NCBI GenBank assembly: GCA_011389935.1
Contig: JAABTJ010000027.1
Location: 1 to 38,935, forward strand
DNA: 38,935 bases
Reading direction: 5' to 3'
DNA from: Desulfobacteraceae bacterium
GTDB lineage: Bacteria > Desulfobacterota > Desulfobacteria > Desulfobacterales > Desulfosalsimonadaceae
The notes beneath the pieces were generated by a model. It had not been told where the DNA came from. It saw only the letters and a program-made list of their open reading frames with translations, and ran no database searches. Position 1 is the stretch's first letter. Every line of letters starts with the position of its first letter. Positions 1 to 8,866 of the stretch are shown here, one piece after another. The translations under genes were made by a program, and so were the position numbers.

Positions 1-91
1 CAATTTTTGAAGAATTGATCGTACTTAGCCGTACGTGAGATTCTTCAAAAATTGCGCGAAACGCAGATATTGGACTTTTTACAAAGTCGTC
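1..91. repeat. Dispersed hairpin repeat, family 1, copy A (cut by window edge)
   Basis: The stretch contains perfect 15-bp inverted arms, CAATTTTTGAAGAAT at 1-15 and its complement at 40-54, around a GTAC-rich loop. It then continues with an arm ending in ACTTTTTACAAAGTCGTC. The same layout recurs near 13949, 19066 and, inverted, 28638, with half a copy near 32745. It ends 4 bp beyond the stop codon of the histidine kinase gene at 96, so the hairpin could act as a 3' end structure for the long leftward operon. The left part of the element lies outside the window. Confidence 0.85.
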
Positions 92-95
92 TTTT

Positions 96-1604
96 TTACT
101 CCAGCTGGCGTGGAATGCACACGGTCACCGTGGTTCCCTCACCGGGCTGCGATGCGACATGAATCTCACCACCGTGATCCTCGATGATCTTCCGGGTAAT
201 GAACAATCCGAGCCCGGTTCCTTTGCTCCCGCGGGTGGAATAAAAAAGCTCGAACATGCTCTTTCGGGTTTCCGCATCCATGCCAATACCATTATCTGCA
301 ATGTCAAAGCAGACCTGGCCGTTTTCCGGCCGCACCGCCAGCACGATTTCATGTTCTTTGCTCTTTTTCCCGTCTTCCGTACACGCCTTGATGGCATTTT
401 CAAAAACATTGATCAGGGCCTGGATCATGCAATTGGCATCGATGTTGAATTCTCCCATATCCGCTTCAAATTCCTTCCGATATGCGATGCCGTAGGATTC
501 GATCCTGGACGCCACCACGCCGCTCAGGTCCTCGGCAAAATCCCCCACCGCCAGCGTTTCCTTTTTGAACTCCCTTTCCTTGGCGTAAAACAGAATATCC
601 AAAACCACCTTCTTCAATCTTTCCGTGGTCTCCTGGATGATTTTCAATCCTTCCCGGGTACGCTCGTCGTTGTCCTTTGCCATGCCGGAATTGACCAGGT
701 ACATGCCGGAATCGAGCCCGGTTAAAAGCCCCTTGATTCCATGGGATAGCGATCCGATCATCAATCCCAGGGAAGAAAGATTATCCTGCAGTTCACTGAT
801 CTCTTCCAGGTCGGTTGCGATGGACATCACCTGCCTGACGTCAACCCCCCCGGTCTCGAATACGGGAAGCGTCCAGACCAGCACCTTTCGCGGGCGTCCA
901 TCCTTTGTGATATATTCCGTTTCATGCTGACAGGACTTGCCGCGTTCAAAGGTCTTTTTGACCGGGCATTCCGGGCACGGCTCGTCGCGCCGTTTACACA
1001 GATAATAGCAATGCCTGCCGGCGGCTTCGCCAAAATTTTCGGTGAAATACGCATTCGCCTCGATGATTTTGAGATCCTTGTCGCATAAACTGATGTAACA
1101 CGGCAGGTGTTCGAGCACCTGGCGCATGGTGCTCTGCATTTGACCGGACTCATCCTGCCGCTGCCGGTTTTTTTCAGAAAGCATCGCTTCAAGGTTCTGC
1201 GTATATTCATAAAACTGCCTGCGTACCGTGATTTTATCGTGGGCGCGTTTCAGGGCGCGCTCCAGGGCCTCCATGGAGATCGGCTTGGTGATAAAATCGG
1301 TGGCGTCAAACCGGAAACTCTTGACGGCAAAATTCATATCCCCGTGCCCGGTGATCATGATCACTTCCGTTTCCGGATCGATCTGCTTTATTTTTTCAAG
1401 AAGTTCGATCCCGTCCATGCGGGGCATCTTGATATCGGTCAAAACAATGGGCGGCTGATGTGTTTTAAACAGCTCCACTGCTTCCTCGCCGTCCTGTGCG
1501 CAGATCACTTCATATCCGAGATCCTCCGCGGACAGGCGCATGACATCGCGGACATCCTCCTCATCATCTACAAGCAGCAGTGTGTTTTCTGCCGTTTTTT
1601 CCAT
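96..1604 (-). CDS. REC-PAS-histidine kinase hybrid
   Basis: A soluble sensor kinase of 502 residues. Residues 8-125 form a receiver domain with acidic pair D13/D14, phospho-acceptor D57 (TDIKMP), T85 and K107. A PAS-like domain follows at about 160-270 and carries a cysteine cluster (C199, C203, C210, C213, with CPECPV). The HisKA-like box has H288 (SLSHGIKG), and a HATPase_c domain with N, DNGIGM and GTGLGL boxes closes the protein. The start at 1604 is chosen because AAAGG lies just upstream and the receiver begins at once; an in-frame start at 1685 would add an unconserved tail overlapping the preceding gene. It is the last gene of the Hdr operon, 34 bp after the stand-alone receiver. The PAS cysteines suggest redox or metal sensing, which is inference. 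There is no DNA-binding output domain. Confidence 0.92.
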   Translation of the reverse strand: MEKTAENTLLLVDDEEDVRDVMRLSAEDLGYEVICAQDGEEAVELFKTHQPPIVLTDIKMPRMDGIELLEKIKQIDPETEVIMITGHGDMNFAVKSFRFDATDFITKPISMEALERALKRAHDKITVRRQFYEYTQNLEAMLSEKNRQRQDESGQMQSTMRQVLEHLPCYISLCDKDLKIIEANAYFTENFGEAAGRHCYYLCKRRDEPCPECPVKKTFERGKSCQHETEYITKDGRPRKVLVWTLPVFETGGVDVRQVMSIATDLEEISELQDNLSSLGLMIGSLSHGIKGLLTGLDSGMYLVNSGMAKDNDERTREGLKIIQETTERLKKVVLDILFYAKEREFKKETLAVGDFAEDLSGVVASRIESYGIAYRKEFEADMGEFNIDANCMIQALINVFENAIKACTEDGKKSKEHEIVLAVRPENGQVCFDIADNGIGMDAETRKSMFELFYSTRGSKGTGLGLFITRKIIEDHGGEIHVASQPGEGTTVTVCIPRQLE

Positions 1605-1638
1605 GGTAGACCTTTTTGTGTTCCATCCGCGCGCTGCT

Positions 1639-1992
1639 TCAGCCGATGGTATTTTTGACAATTTTGAGCAGCTCTTCCGGCTCAAAGGGCTTTTGAATCA
1701 CTGCCACCGCACTTTTGATTGCATGGTCAATACCGGAAAGACCGCTGACCACGATTACGGGAATATCCTTGTATTCCGGTTTTTTGGAATACCGACGGTA
1801 AAAACGGGGTCCCCACTCCTCCGGCATGTCAAGGTCCAGTGTGATCAGGTCCGGGGTCTCCTTTTTCAAAACGTCGTACGCCTCGGTTCCGTCGCTTGCG
1901 CTGCAGGTTTCGTACCCGGCATCTTCCAGAACCGCGGAAATGTATTTCACGATATTGGGATCGTCATCCACGACCATGACTTTTTTTGCCAT
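1639..1992 (-). CDS. Stand-alone response regulator receiver protein
   Basis: A single-domain CheY-like receiver of 117 residues. D9/D10 form the acidic pocket, D53 (LDLDMPEEWG) is the expected phospho-acceptor, S83 replaces the usual Thr of the switch position, and K101 (IQKPFEP) is the conserved lysine. No output domain follows. The start at 1992 has AAAGGAG seven to eight bases upstream; an in-frame start at 2178 would run into the upstream kinase gene. It sits between two histidine kinases in the Hdr operon, so it is probably a phosphate shuttle or sink between them, or a partner of the receiver domain inside the HdrA protein encoded further upstream. The role is inferred; the family is certain. 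Confidence 0.92.
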   Translation of the reverse strand: MAKKVMVVDDDPNIVKYISAVLEDAGYETCSASDGTEAYDVLKKETPDLITLDLDMPEEWGPRFYRRYSKKPEYKDIPVIVVSGLSGIDHAIKSAVAVIQKPFEPEELLKIVKNTIG

Positions 1993-2093
1993 CGGGAGTC
2001 TCCTTTCGGTTTTTCGGTTGCTCTGTTTTGCGACATTGCCCGTCCGGGGGCAAAGGTCGCGTCTCGGATCTGGATATTCAAACGAGCGGTCCA

Positions 2094-3938
2094 TCAACTC
2101 GCCTCGCAAACGGGGAACCGCATGGTAAAACAGACGCCGCCGGGTTTTCTGTTGGCGGCCCGTATGGTGCCGTTGCATTCCTTTATGATGCCGTAGGTAA
2201 TGGACAACCCCAGCCCCGTGCCGCTCCCTACGGGCTTGGTGGTAAAAAACGGCTCGAATATTTTATCCATGATGGATTCGGGAATCCCATTCCCGGTATC
2301 GCAGATTTCAACGATAACGAAGTCGCCGCTGCGCTGCGTGGTGATGGTGATTGTCTTGTCTTCCGGCGCCGCGCGCTTGTCTAACCATTTTTCCTCAATG
2401 GCATCCCTTGCATTGATGAGGATGTTGACAAAAACCTGCTCCAGACGACTGGGGTTGGCCCGGATACACGGAAGCTTTTCTCCCGTATTCCATTTCACAT
2501 AAATTCCTCTCAACTTCAACTGCTCGGCAAAAATTTCCGAAGCCATCTGAAGCACCTGGTTCACATCCACCCTTTCCAGATCCAGTTCGGACTTTCGGGC
2601 AAACTGCCGCATATGACCGATAATATTGGTGGCACGGTCCACATTGGTATCAATTTTTTTCAACATGTTCCCCAGGGTTTCGTCGCTTACCGCCTCACCG
2701 GACTGGAACTTTTTCAGCATAAAACCGCTGGCGGTCTTCATCACGGAAAGCGGCTGGTTCAACTCATGGGCAATGCCGGTGGCCATCTCTCCCAGGGTGG
2801 TCATTTTACTGGCCTGAATCAACTGCTGTTCCGTTTCAAGCTGCTGGGTGATATCCGATGTTGTCACAAGCAGCACCTCCCATTCCGGGTAGGCAGTTCT
2901 CGAGGAACGGATATCCACGAAAAGAGAGTTGCCGTTCCGGTCGAGCTGCTTTGCCTGGTGAATGAACGCTTCCCCCTGGAGTTTTGCGGCATATGCTTCG
3001 CACTCCTCGTTTTCGAAAAAATCAAGAAAAGACGTCCCCTTCAATTCCCCCTGCGAATAGCCGTACACCGTTTCCACGGAATCGTTGCAATCCAGGATGG
3101 CCATTGTGTCGGGATCCAGGACAAAGACAGGATTGGGAATATTGGAAAAAATCGCCTGGTAGCGGCGCTGGGAGTCCTCCAGCTTTTCTTCCAGCTCCCT
3201 TTTCAGCGTCACGTCAAGGCTCATTTCCATGGCCGCCACAACATTGCCGCTCTCATCCTTGATGGGCGCCGTCCGGGCGACCCACCGGATCGGTTTCCCG
3301 TCGCGGTTGTAACCCGCCTCCTCAAAGGTGTGCGATCTCCCGTCCTGGAATGTTTTTTCGACCGGGCAATTGTCGCATTTCTCGGTGCGCCCCTTATACA
3401 CGGAGTAACAGTAATCTCCCTGCCGCGGGTCGAATTTGTCCGCAAATTCCCGGTTGTACCGGATGAGGCGCAGGTTGCGGTCCTGTATGGTAATCAGACA
3501 GGGGACGGTTTCAAAAAGGTTGTGGTACTCGCTGTGCTCCTGGGCGAACTCCTGCTGTTTGCACACAAGCAGGTCCGATATCGCGTCAATGTATTGGGAA
3601 AGCCATCCGATTTCATCCCCGGCGGATACGGGCACCCGTTCCGGGGATTGCTCCCCGGCAACACGCAGGGCCGCCTCGCAGACCTGCACCAGCGGTCTTT
3701 CGACGCAATAAACGATCGCTTTCCGCACCAGAAACAAAGAGAGCCCGAGCAGTATCCCCCCGGAAAAAACCACGGCGGCCGGGCTGCTGCGAAGGGACGG
3801 AGCGACAAACAACAGCACGCCTGCCCATATGACCATCAAACAAACAATGATTCCACCGAGAATCATTGTCAGTTTCCCGCGGATGCTTTTTGAAAAGGAG
3901 ATTCCTGAAAGATTCATTGCGTTATTTCCGGCAGCCAC
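2094..3938 (-). CDS. Membrane-bound PAS-PAS sensor histidine kinase
   Basis: A 614-residue membrane sensor kinase. Two hydrophobic segments at about 24-46 and 54-71 enclose only a very short external loop, so sensing is probably cytoplasmic. A HAMP-like linker is followed by PAS 1 (about 135-245) with cysteines C177, C188 and C191 (CDNCPVEKTF), nearly the same pattern as in the REC-PAS kinase downstream. PAS 2 lies at about 258-365. The HisKA box has H391 (GIAHELNQPL), and the HATPase_c domain carries N, DTGNGIPE and GTGLGLS boxes. The start is taken as GTG at 3938, with AAAGGA upstream; an ATG seven codons later is possible. It begins 21 bp after hdrB ends, which supports co-transcription. 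The shared Cys-PAS type suggests the two kinases read a related signal. Confidence 0.93.
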   Translation of the reverse strand: MAAGNNAMNLSGISFSKSIRGKLTMILGGIIVCLMVIWAGVLLFVAPSLRSSPAAVVFSGGILLGLSLFLVRKAIVYCVERPLVQVCEAALRVAGEQSPERVPVSAGDEIGWLSQYIDAISDLLVCKQQEFAQEHSEYHNLFETVPCLITIQDRNLRLIRYNREFADKFDPRQGDYCYSVYKGRTEKCDNCPVEKTFQDGRSHTFEEAGYNRDGKPIRWVARTAPIKDESGNVVAAMEMSLDVTLKRELEEKLEDSQRRYQAIFSNIPNPVFVLDPDTMAILDCNDSVETVYGYSQGELKGTSFLDFFENEECEAYAAKLQGEAFIHQAKQLDRNGNSLFVDIRSSRTAYPEWEVLLVTTSDITQQLETEQQLIQASKMTTLGEMATGIAHELNQPLSVMKTASGFMLKKFQSGEAVSDETLGNMLKKIDTNVDRATNIIGHMRQFARKSELDLERVDVNQVLQMASEIFAEQLKLRGIYVKWNTGEKLPCIRANPSRLEQVFVNILINARDAIEEKWLDKRAAPEDKTITITTQRSGDFVIVEICDTGNGIPESIMDKIFEPFFTTKPVGSGTGLGLSITYGIIKECNGTIRAANRKPGGVCFTMRFPVCEAS

Positions 3939-3959
3939 TGTTTCAATTCCTTTCTCCGC

Positions 3960-4841
3960 CTACACGGCCTGCGCATCGGGCAGTTTGTGCAGGAAACCGT
4001 CTGGCACGCACAGGTTGAGATCCAGCCGTATCTGTTCATCCGTAAGCCCCATGGCCAGGCCCATCAGCTGCGGCAGATACAGAATCGGCATCGCGTAGTG
4101 CGTTTTCCGCATTTTCGAAGCGCGCCGCTGGTATGCCTCCAGATTCATCTGGCACATGGGGCAGACCGTCACCACGGCATCCGCATCCTGGGCGGCATCC
4201 AGAATCCCGGCAACCAGCTTGATGCCCGCCTCCGGCGCGGTGCTCATAAGAGACGCCCCGCAGCATTTGCCCCCCATGTCCCATTCATACACCGATGCCC
4301 CCAGCGATACAAGGATCGGCTCCATGGAACGGGGCTTTTCCGGGTCGTCGAAAACCGCGTACGGCCGCAGGCACTGGCACCCGTAATACGGTGCGATGCG
4401 CAGCCCGTTGACGGGGCGCACAACCGCCGATGCGATATCCCGGGCAGAAATATCGGAAGACAAGACATCCAACAGGTGCCGTGTCTTCCGTTTTCCTTTC
4501 AGAACGAGGTCTTCGGTCTCAAGGACCTGGTTGATTTTCTTCAACAGGCCCGGATCCAGAACGATTTCCCGCTCCACCCGCTTCAGGTTTAAATAGCAGG
4601 CGCTGCAGGGGGCAAGCACATCCAGATCGCCTTTCATCTTTTCGGCAAGGGCGATATTTCTGGCCGGAAGCGCAAAGGAGAGCAGATGGCTTGTCCCTTC
4701 AGCGGCCGTGGCGCCGCAGCAGGTCCAGTCATCGAGTTCAACCAGTTTTACCCCCAGGGCGCCCAGCACCGACTTCGTGGAAATGTTGTACTCAAGCGCC
4801 GTGCCTTCGAGGGAGCAGCCCGGGTAGTAGATGTATTTCAT
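3960..4841 (-). CDS. hdrB: Heterodisulfide reductase subunit B-like protein
   Basis: A 293-residue protein with two CCG domains, the hallmark of HdrB. The first has C9, C41-C42, C79 and C82, fitting the C-X31-CC-X36-C-X2-C spacing. The second has C155/C157, C193-C194, C227 and C230. In methanogen HdrB these cysteines bind two non-cubane [4Fe-4S] clusters where a disulfide substrate is reduced. In non-methanogens the physiological disulfide or thiol partner is generally unknown. The gene overlaps hdrC by 4 bp (ATGA), so the two are translationally coupled. Together with hdrC and the HdrA-like proteins upstream it completes an HdrABC-type module. The fold and cluster type are clear; the substrate is not. 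Confidence 0.93.
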   Translation of the reverse strand: MKYIYYPGCSLEGTALEYNISTKSVLGALGVKLVELDDWTCCGATAAEGTSHLLSFALPARNIALAEKMKGDLDVLAPCSACYLNLKRVEREIVLDPGLLKKINQVLETEDLVLKGKRKTRHLLDVLSSDISARDIASAVVRPVNGLRIAPYYGCQCLRPYAVFDDPEKPRSMEPILVSLGASVYEWDMGGKCCGASLMSTAPEAGIKLVAGILDAAQDADAVVTVCPMCQMNLEAYQRRASKMRKTHYAMPILYLPQLMGLAMGLTDEQIRLDLNLCVPDGFLHKLPDAQAV

Positions 4842-5413
4842 GATTGATCCTCAACCGCCTTTGCTTTCCTGAAAAAAGCGTCCAACCGTCCCATCCCCCT
4901 GGAGGGAATCTCAAAAGACACCTTTCGCTTCGCCATGAGGCGCATGCCAAGGGGTGTAAACCGCAGCGGGATGGCGGGATTTTTCATAGACAGGAAATAC
5001 AGCGTCATAAACTCCATCTCCCTGACCCTGCCGTGCCGGCGGACGCTTTCCATGAAACTCTTGTAAAACCCTACGCTGCGTCGGTGCATACGCACATTTT
5101 CCGCTGCAGCCGCCTGTTTCAGCATGCTCATGGCATCCGTGAGCGGAAGCCCCCGAGGACACCTCAAAGTACACGAATAACACGTGGAGCAAAGGACAAA
5201 CGTACGGCTTTTGAAAATTTCCTCCCCGTTGCGGGTCAGCAAAAGGCGCCACAGGTGCCGGGGGGAGAAATCCATCGCCCAGGCATTGGGGCATGACCCG
5301 CTGCACGTGCCGCACTGCATACAGGGAAGCAGCATTTTCCGCACCGGTTCAAGCCGCTCTTCGAGGTTTTTTGACGCACCATGCGGGCGACCCGCTTCAA
5401 ATGCCGGTTTCAT
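4838..5413 (-). CDS. hdrC: Heterodisulfide reductase subunit C-like ferredoxin protein
   Basis: A 191-residue soluble protein with two [4Fe-4S] motifs, C31-X2-C34-X2-C37-X3-C41 and C75-X2-C78-X2-C81-X3-C85, followed by a helical C-terminal half, as in HdrC. It should relay electrons between HdrA and the HdrB active site. The start at 5413 is preferred because AAAGGA lies seven bases upstream; an ATG at 5428 would overlap the ribosome binding site. It starts 11 bp after the REC-containing HdrA gene and overlaps hdrB by 4 bp, so these three belong to one transcript and probably one complex. There is no membrane segment, so this is the soluble HdrABC type rather than HdrDE. Confidence 0.93.
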   Translation of the reverse strand: MKPAFEAGRPHGASKNLEERLEPVRKMLLPCMQCGTCSGSCPNAWAMDFSPRHLWRLLLTRNGEEIFKSRTFVLCSTCYSCTLRCPRGLPLTDAMSMLKQAAAAENVRMHRRSVGFYKSFMESVRRHGRVREMEFMTLYFLSMKNPAIPLRFTPLGMRLMAKRKVSFEIPSRGMGRLDAFFRKAKAVEDQS

Positions 5414-5424
5414 AAGATTTCCTT

Positions 5425-8400
5425 TCATTCGATGACCATATCGATCATGTCGAGCATCCGTCCGTCAAAGAACCCGTCGATCACCGATGCGCTGTTCGGG
5501 CATTCCGACGCGCAGTTTCCGCAACCCTGGCACATGGCCGCATTAACAATAATTTTCTGCATATCCAGGTCAACGGATCGCGCACCATAGGGGCACACGT
5601 CGATACAACGTTCGCAAAGCGAGCACAGGCTGTGCCGGACCCGCGCCGTGACCCTTGCACTGGTCAGCGCGTTTTTGGACAAAATTCTCAGCCCCCGCTG
5701 GGCCGCAGCCTCCGCCGAGGCTACGGATTCGGTCACCGAACGGGGGGAAAGGGCGATGCCGCATGCAAACACGCCTTCTTTCAGGCTGTCCACCGGTCGC
5801 CACTTGGATTCCGCTTCCCTGAAAAACCCATCCGCATCGATCCCGGCGCCAAATGCGTCGGCAAGAGATTGAGGCAAGGCGGGCACAATCCCCGTGGCCA
5901 GTACCAGTAGATCCGCGTTCACCGTGACATCTGCCTCCAGGAGCGGTTCATAGGCCTTGATTTTGACCGGCGGGTCGCCCTTTTCGCCCACAAAAACCTG
6001 CGGCTTGGCATCCACCGTGTAGGGGATGAAAATAGCCCCGGCTTTCCGTGCTTCCGTATACCAGGTTTCTGCAAATCCATAGGACATCATGTCGCGGTAG
6101 AATACGTATACGCCCAGATCAGGGTTTTTCTTTTTCATATGCAGAATATGCTTCAATGTGGATGTACAGCAGACGCGGCTGCAGTAATTCCTCGGCTCTT
6201 CCCTGGAATCCACGCACTGAATCATTGCCACCGTATCGATCGATTTACAATCGATCTGTTTTTGGGATATTTTTTGTTCCAGCACCTTCTGGGTGATGAC
6301 GGCATCGCTCTGACCGCAGCAATAGGCGGTTGTCTCCGCTTCATTGCCGCCGGTCGCCAGAATCGCAATGCCGTGATGCAACGTCCGGGAAGGGGCATCG
6401 CTTGTTTCAATGGTGGTGTAAAAATTTCCAACCGCGCCGAAGGAGCTTACCACCCTGCTGTTTACGTAAACCGTAATCCGGGGATGCTTTTCCAGGCGCT
6501 GGCGCACGTTGTCGAAGAAGTCCCTGACATCATACCCCTCGATGGTATGGGTCAGCCAATTGAGGTTTCCCCCCAGCTCACCCTTTTTTTCAACGAGATC
6601 CACGGGGTATCCGTGATCCGCAATGGCCAGGGCCGCCGTCATCCCGGCGATGCCGCCGCCGATGACAAGTGCGCGCCGGGCGATTGGAGCGGACTGTTTC
6701 GGCAGCGGGTCGACCTCACGCAACCGGGATAAACCCGACTTGAGACGCCGCGCCATGGCCTGTTCGATGTCTCCGGCTGCGGCGTCGGCATACGCAAATG
6801 CGGGACTGCGGATGTCCTCGACATCCATCAGGGCGGGATCGACCATCACCTTTTCTCCCAATTGACGCAGCCGACGGGTGTAGACATAGGGCGTGCACGC
6901 ACCCACCAGCAGTCGGTTGTACCCTTTCCCCTTCGTCTTTTCCACCAGCATGTCCCAGCCTTCCACAGTGCATAGCCGGGGGATGACAAAAACATTTTCC
7001 ACGGCCGGGTCCGCCTTCAGGTCTGCGGCAATCCGCTCCATGTCGATTCCGCCGGGCAGGGTTGCCCCGCATTCACACAGAGCGATCCGTACTTTCGGCG
7101 CCTGAAGGGACACATCGGCATATTCAGGCAAATCTCCGTCCACTTCCGCCATGCCGCCGCCGGCCGCATGGATCGCTGCCGAGGCGCAAAGAGAGGCCGA
7201 GCCGGCCGATATTACCGATTCGGCGATGTCCTTGGGTCCGGAAAAGGACCCTGCCAGAAAAATCCCATCCCGTTTTGTTCTCGCGGGCGCAAACGGCTCG
7301 CTCCGGGCAAACCCCCAGGGGTTTTGCTCGAAATCGGCCATTTCCGCCAGCTTGTCCACCCCCCCGGCGGGCTGCTGCCCCGTGGAGAGCACCACCATGT
7401 CAAAAGCCGCTTCCATGTGCCTGCTGTCTTCCACCGGATAGGTAACCATCAGTTTCCCGGTTTTGTCATCCGCGCTGATGGTGTGGACGCACCCCCGCGT
7501 AAAGCGGATGTTGAAATCTTTCTCCGCCCTTTCCCGGAACCGCTGGAAACTTTTACCGAATGTGCGCATGTCCATATAAAAAATCGTCGCCTCGAGGTCT
7601 TCATGGCCGCGCTCTTTGGCCAGCATGGCCTCCTTGATCGCGACCATGCAGCAGATGCCGGAACAGTAATCCTTGTCGAGTTGAAGATTCCTGGATCCCA
7701 CGCACTGAACCCATGCAATCGTTTTAACGGGCCGTCCGTCGGAGAGGCGAACGAGCTCCCCCCCGCCCGGACCGGTGCCGCTGATGAGGCGTTCGAACTC
7801 CAGTCCGGTAAGCACGTCGGGAAACACCTTGTACCCAAAGGGGTTTTTCCCCGTAGACGGGTCATAACACTCGGTTCCTCCGCAGAATATGACCGCCCCG
7901 GCCTCCATGGTTTCCCCCATAGAGGCCTCCCGGACTTCGTAGACATCGATAACCTTTGAAACGAGATCCTCGGGATCAAAAGGCTTCATGAGATAATCCA
8001 TGGCCCCGGTTTTCATGGCTTCCACCGCGGTTTCAACGGTTGCGTATGCGGTCATCATCACAACGGCCATTTCCGGATAATTTTCCATGGTTTTTTTCAG
8101 CACAGCCACGCCGTCCATACCGGGCATCTTGATATCAAGAAGCATCATTTTGAAAGATTGCTTTTCCATGGCGTCCAGGGCCTCTTCGCCCGAAGCGGCC
8201 GCCTCGACGAAAAACCCTTCCTCTTCGAGCCATTCCTTGATGGAATCGCGAACGGTATATTCGTCGTCCACCACGAGCACGCCAAAATCCGCCCGGCCCT
8301 GGCGGAAAAGACGGATCGCCCCCGTGGGACAGACGTCGACGCATTCCCCGCATCGGCTGCAGGCGGCGGAATCGATCACGTAGGTGTTGGGCGTCATGTG

Positions 8401-8853
8401 CGGCACCGGCAGATAAACGGCTTTCCGCCGGGACAGCCCGGCGTTGAATTCGTCCGCAACCGCCACCGGGCAGACGTCTGCGCACATGCCGCAGCCGATA
8501 CAGGTGTCCGGATCCACGAAACCGGGCTGTTTCTGCAGCCGGATCGTAAAATGGCCCGCTTCCCCTTCAATGGCCGCCACCCGGGTGGACATGCGAATAT
8601 CGATATTTTCGTGAAACAACCCTTTCCGGAGGCAGTACTGGGACCCGGCATCCCGTTCCACAAGGGGGAGCATTTTGCACATGCCGCAATGATTGGTCGG
8701 AAACTGGCTGTCCAGCTGGCTGAGGACGCCGCCCAGGTGGGGCGCTTTTTCCACAAGAATCACGCCGTAGCCGGTTTCGGCCAGGTCCAGGGCGGCCCGG
8801 ATGCCGCTGATGCCCCCTCCGACGACAAGTGCGCGTCCGATCTTGGGTTTCAT
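5425..8853 (-). CDS. hdrA: Double HdrA-like flavoprotein with embedded receiver (REC) domain
   Basis: A 1142-residue fusion. Module 1 has an FAD motif (GGGISG, 12-17), C56/C59 (NHCGMC), and two [4Fe-4S] motifs (C118-C128 and C165-C175). A complete receiver domain follows at about 190-308: D196/D197, phospho-acceptor D240 (LLDIKMPGMDG), T268 and K290 (MKPFDP). HdrA sequence then resumes with C384 and C397/C401/C402 (QCVGSR...YCSGICC). Module 2 starts with an HdrA N-terminal-type domain (C593, C595, C652), then a second FAD motif (GGGIAG, 732-737), C880/C891/C895/C896, and two C-terminal ferredoxin motifs (C1077-C1087, C1108-C1118). HdrA is the flavin subunit at which electrons bifurcate. A receiver inside it, with all phosphorylation residues intact, suggests control by the kinases encoded just downstream; that is inference. 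Module 1 lacks the HdrA N-terminal domain. The start has GAGGAG upstream. Confidence 0.93.
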   Translation of the reverse strand: MKPKIGRALVVGGGISGIRAALDLAETGYGVILVEKAPHLGGVLSQLDSQFPTNHCGMCKMLPLVERDAGSQYCLRKGLFHENIDIRMSTRVAAIEGEAGHFTIRLQKQPGFVDPDTCIGCGMCADVCPVAVADEFNAGLSRRKAVYLPVPHMTPNTYVIDSAACSRCGECVDVCPTGAIRLFRQGRADFGVLVVDDEYTVRDSIKEWLEEEGFFVEAAASGEEALDAMEKQSFKMMLLDIKMPGMDGVAVLKKTMENYPEMAVVMMTAYATVETAVEAMKTGAMDYLMKPFDPEDLVSKVIDVYEVREASMGETMEAGAVIFCGGTECYDPSTGKNPFGYKVFPDVLTGLEFERLISGTGPGGGELVRLSDGRPVKTIAWVQCVGSRNLQLDKDYCSGICCMVAIKEAMLAKERGHEDLEATIFYMDMRTFGKSFQRFRERAEKDFNIRFTRGCVHTISADDKTGKLMVTYPVEDSRHMEAAFDMVVLSTGQQPAGGVDKLAEMADFEQNPWGFARSEPFAPARTKRDGIFLAGSFSGPKDIAESVISAGSASLCASAAIHAAGGGMAEVDGDLPEYADVSLQAPKVRIALCECGATLPGGIDMERIAADLKADPAVENVFVIPRLCTVEGWDMLVEKTKGKGYNRLLVGACTPYVYTRRLRQLGEKVMVDPALMDVEDIRSPAFAYADAAAGDIEQAMARRLKSGLSRLREVDPLPKQSAPIARRALVIGGGIAGMTAALAIADHGYPVDLVEKKGELGGNLNWLTHTIEGYDVRDFFDNVRQRLEKHPRITVYVNSRVVSSFGAVGNFYTTIETSDAPSRTLHHGIAILATGGNEAETTAYCCGQSDAVITQKVLEQKISQKQIDCKSIDTVAMIQCVDSREEPRNYCSRVCCTSTLKHILHMKKKNPDLGVYVFYRDMMSYGFAETWYTEARKAGAIFIPYTVDAKPQVFVGEKGDPPVKIKAYEPLLEADVTVNADLLVLATGIVPALPQSLADAFGAGIDADGFFREAESKWRPVDSLKEGVFACGIALSPRSVTESVASAEAAAQRGLRILSKNALTSARVTARVRHSLCSLCERCIDVCPYGARSVDLDMQKIIVNAAMCQGCGNCASECPNSASVIDGFFDGRMLDMIDMVIE

Positions 8854-8866
8854 ATCATCTGGCTCC

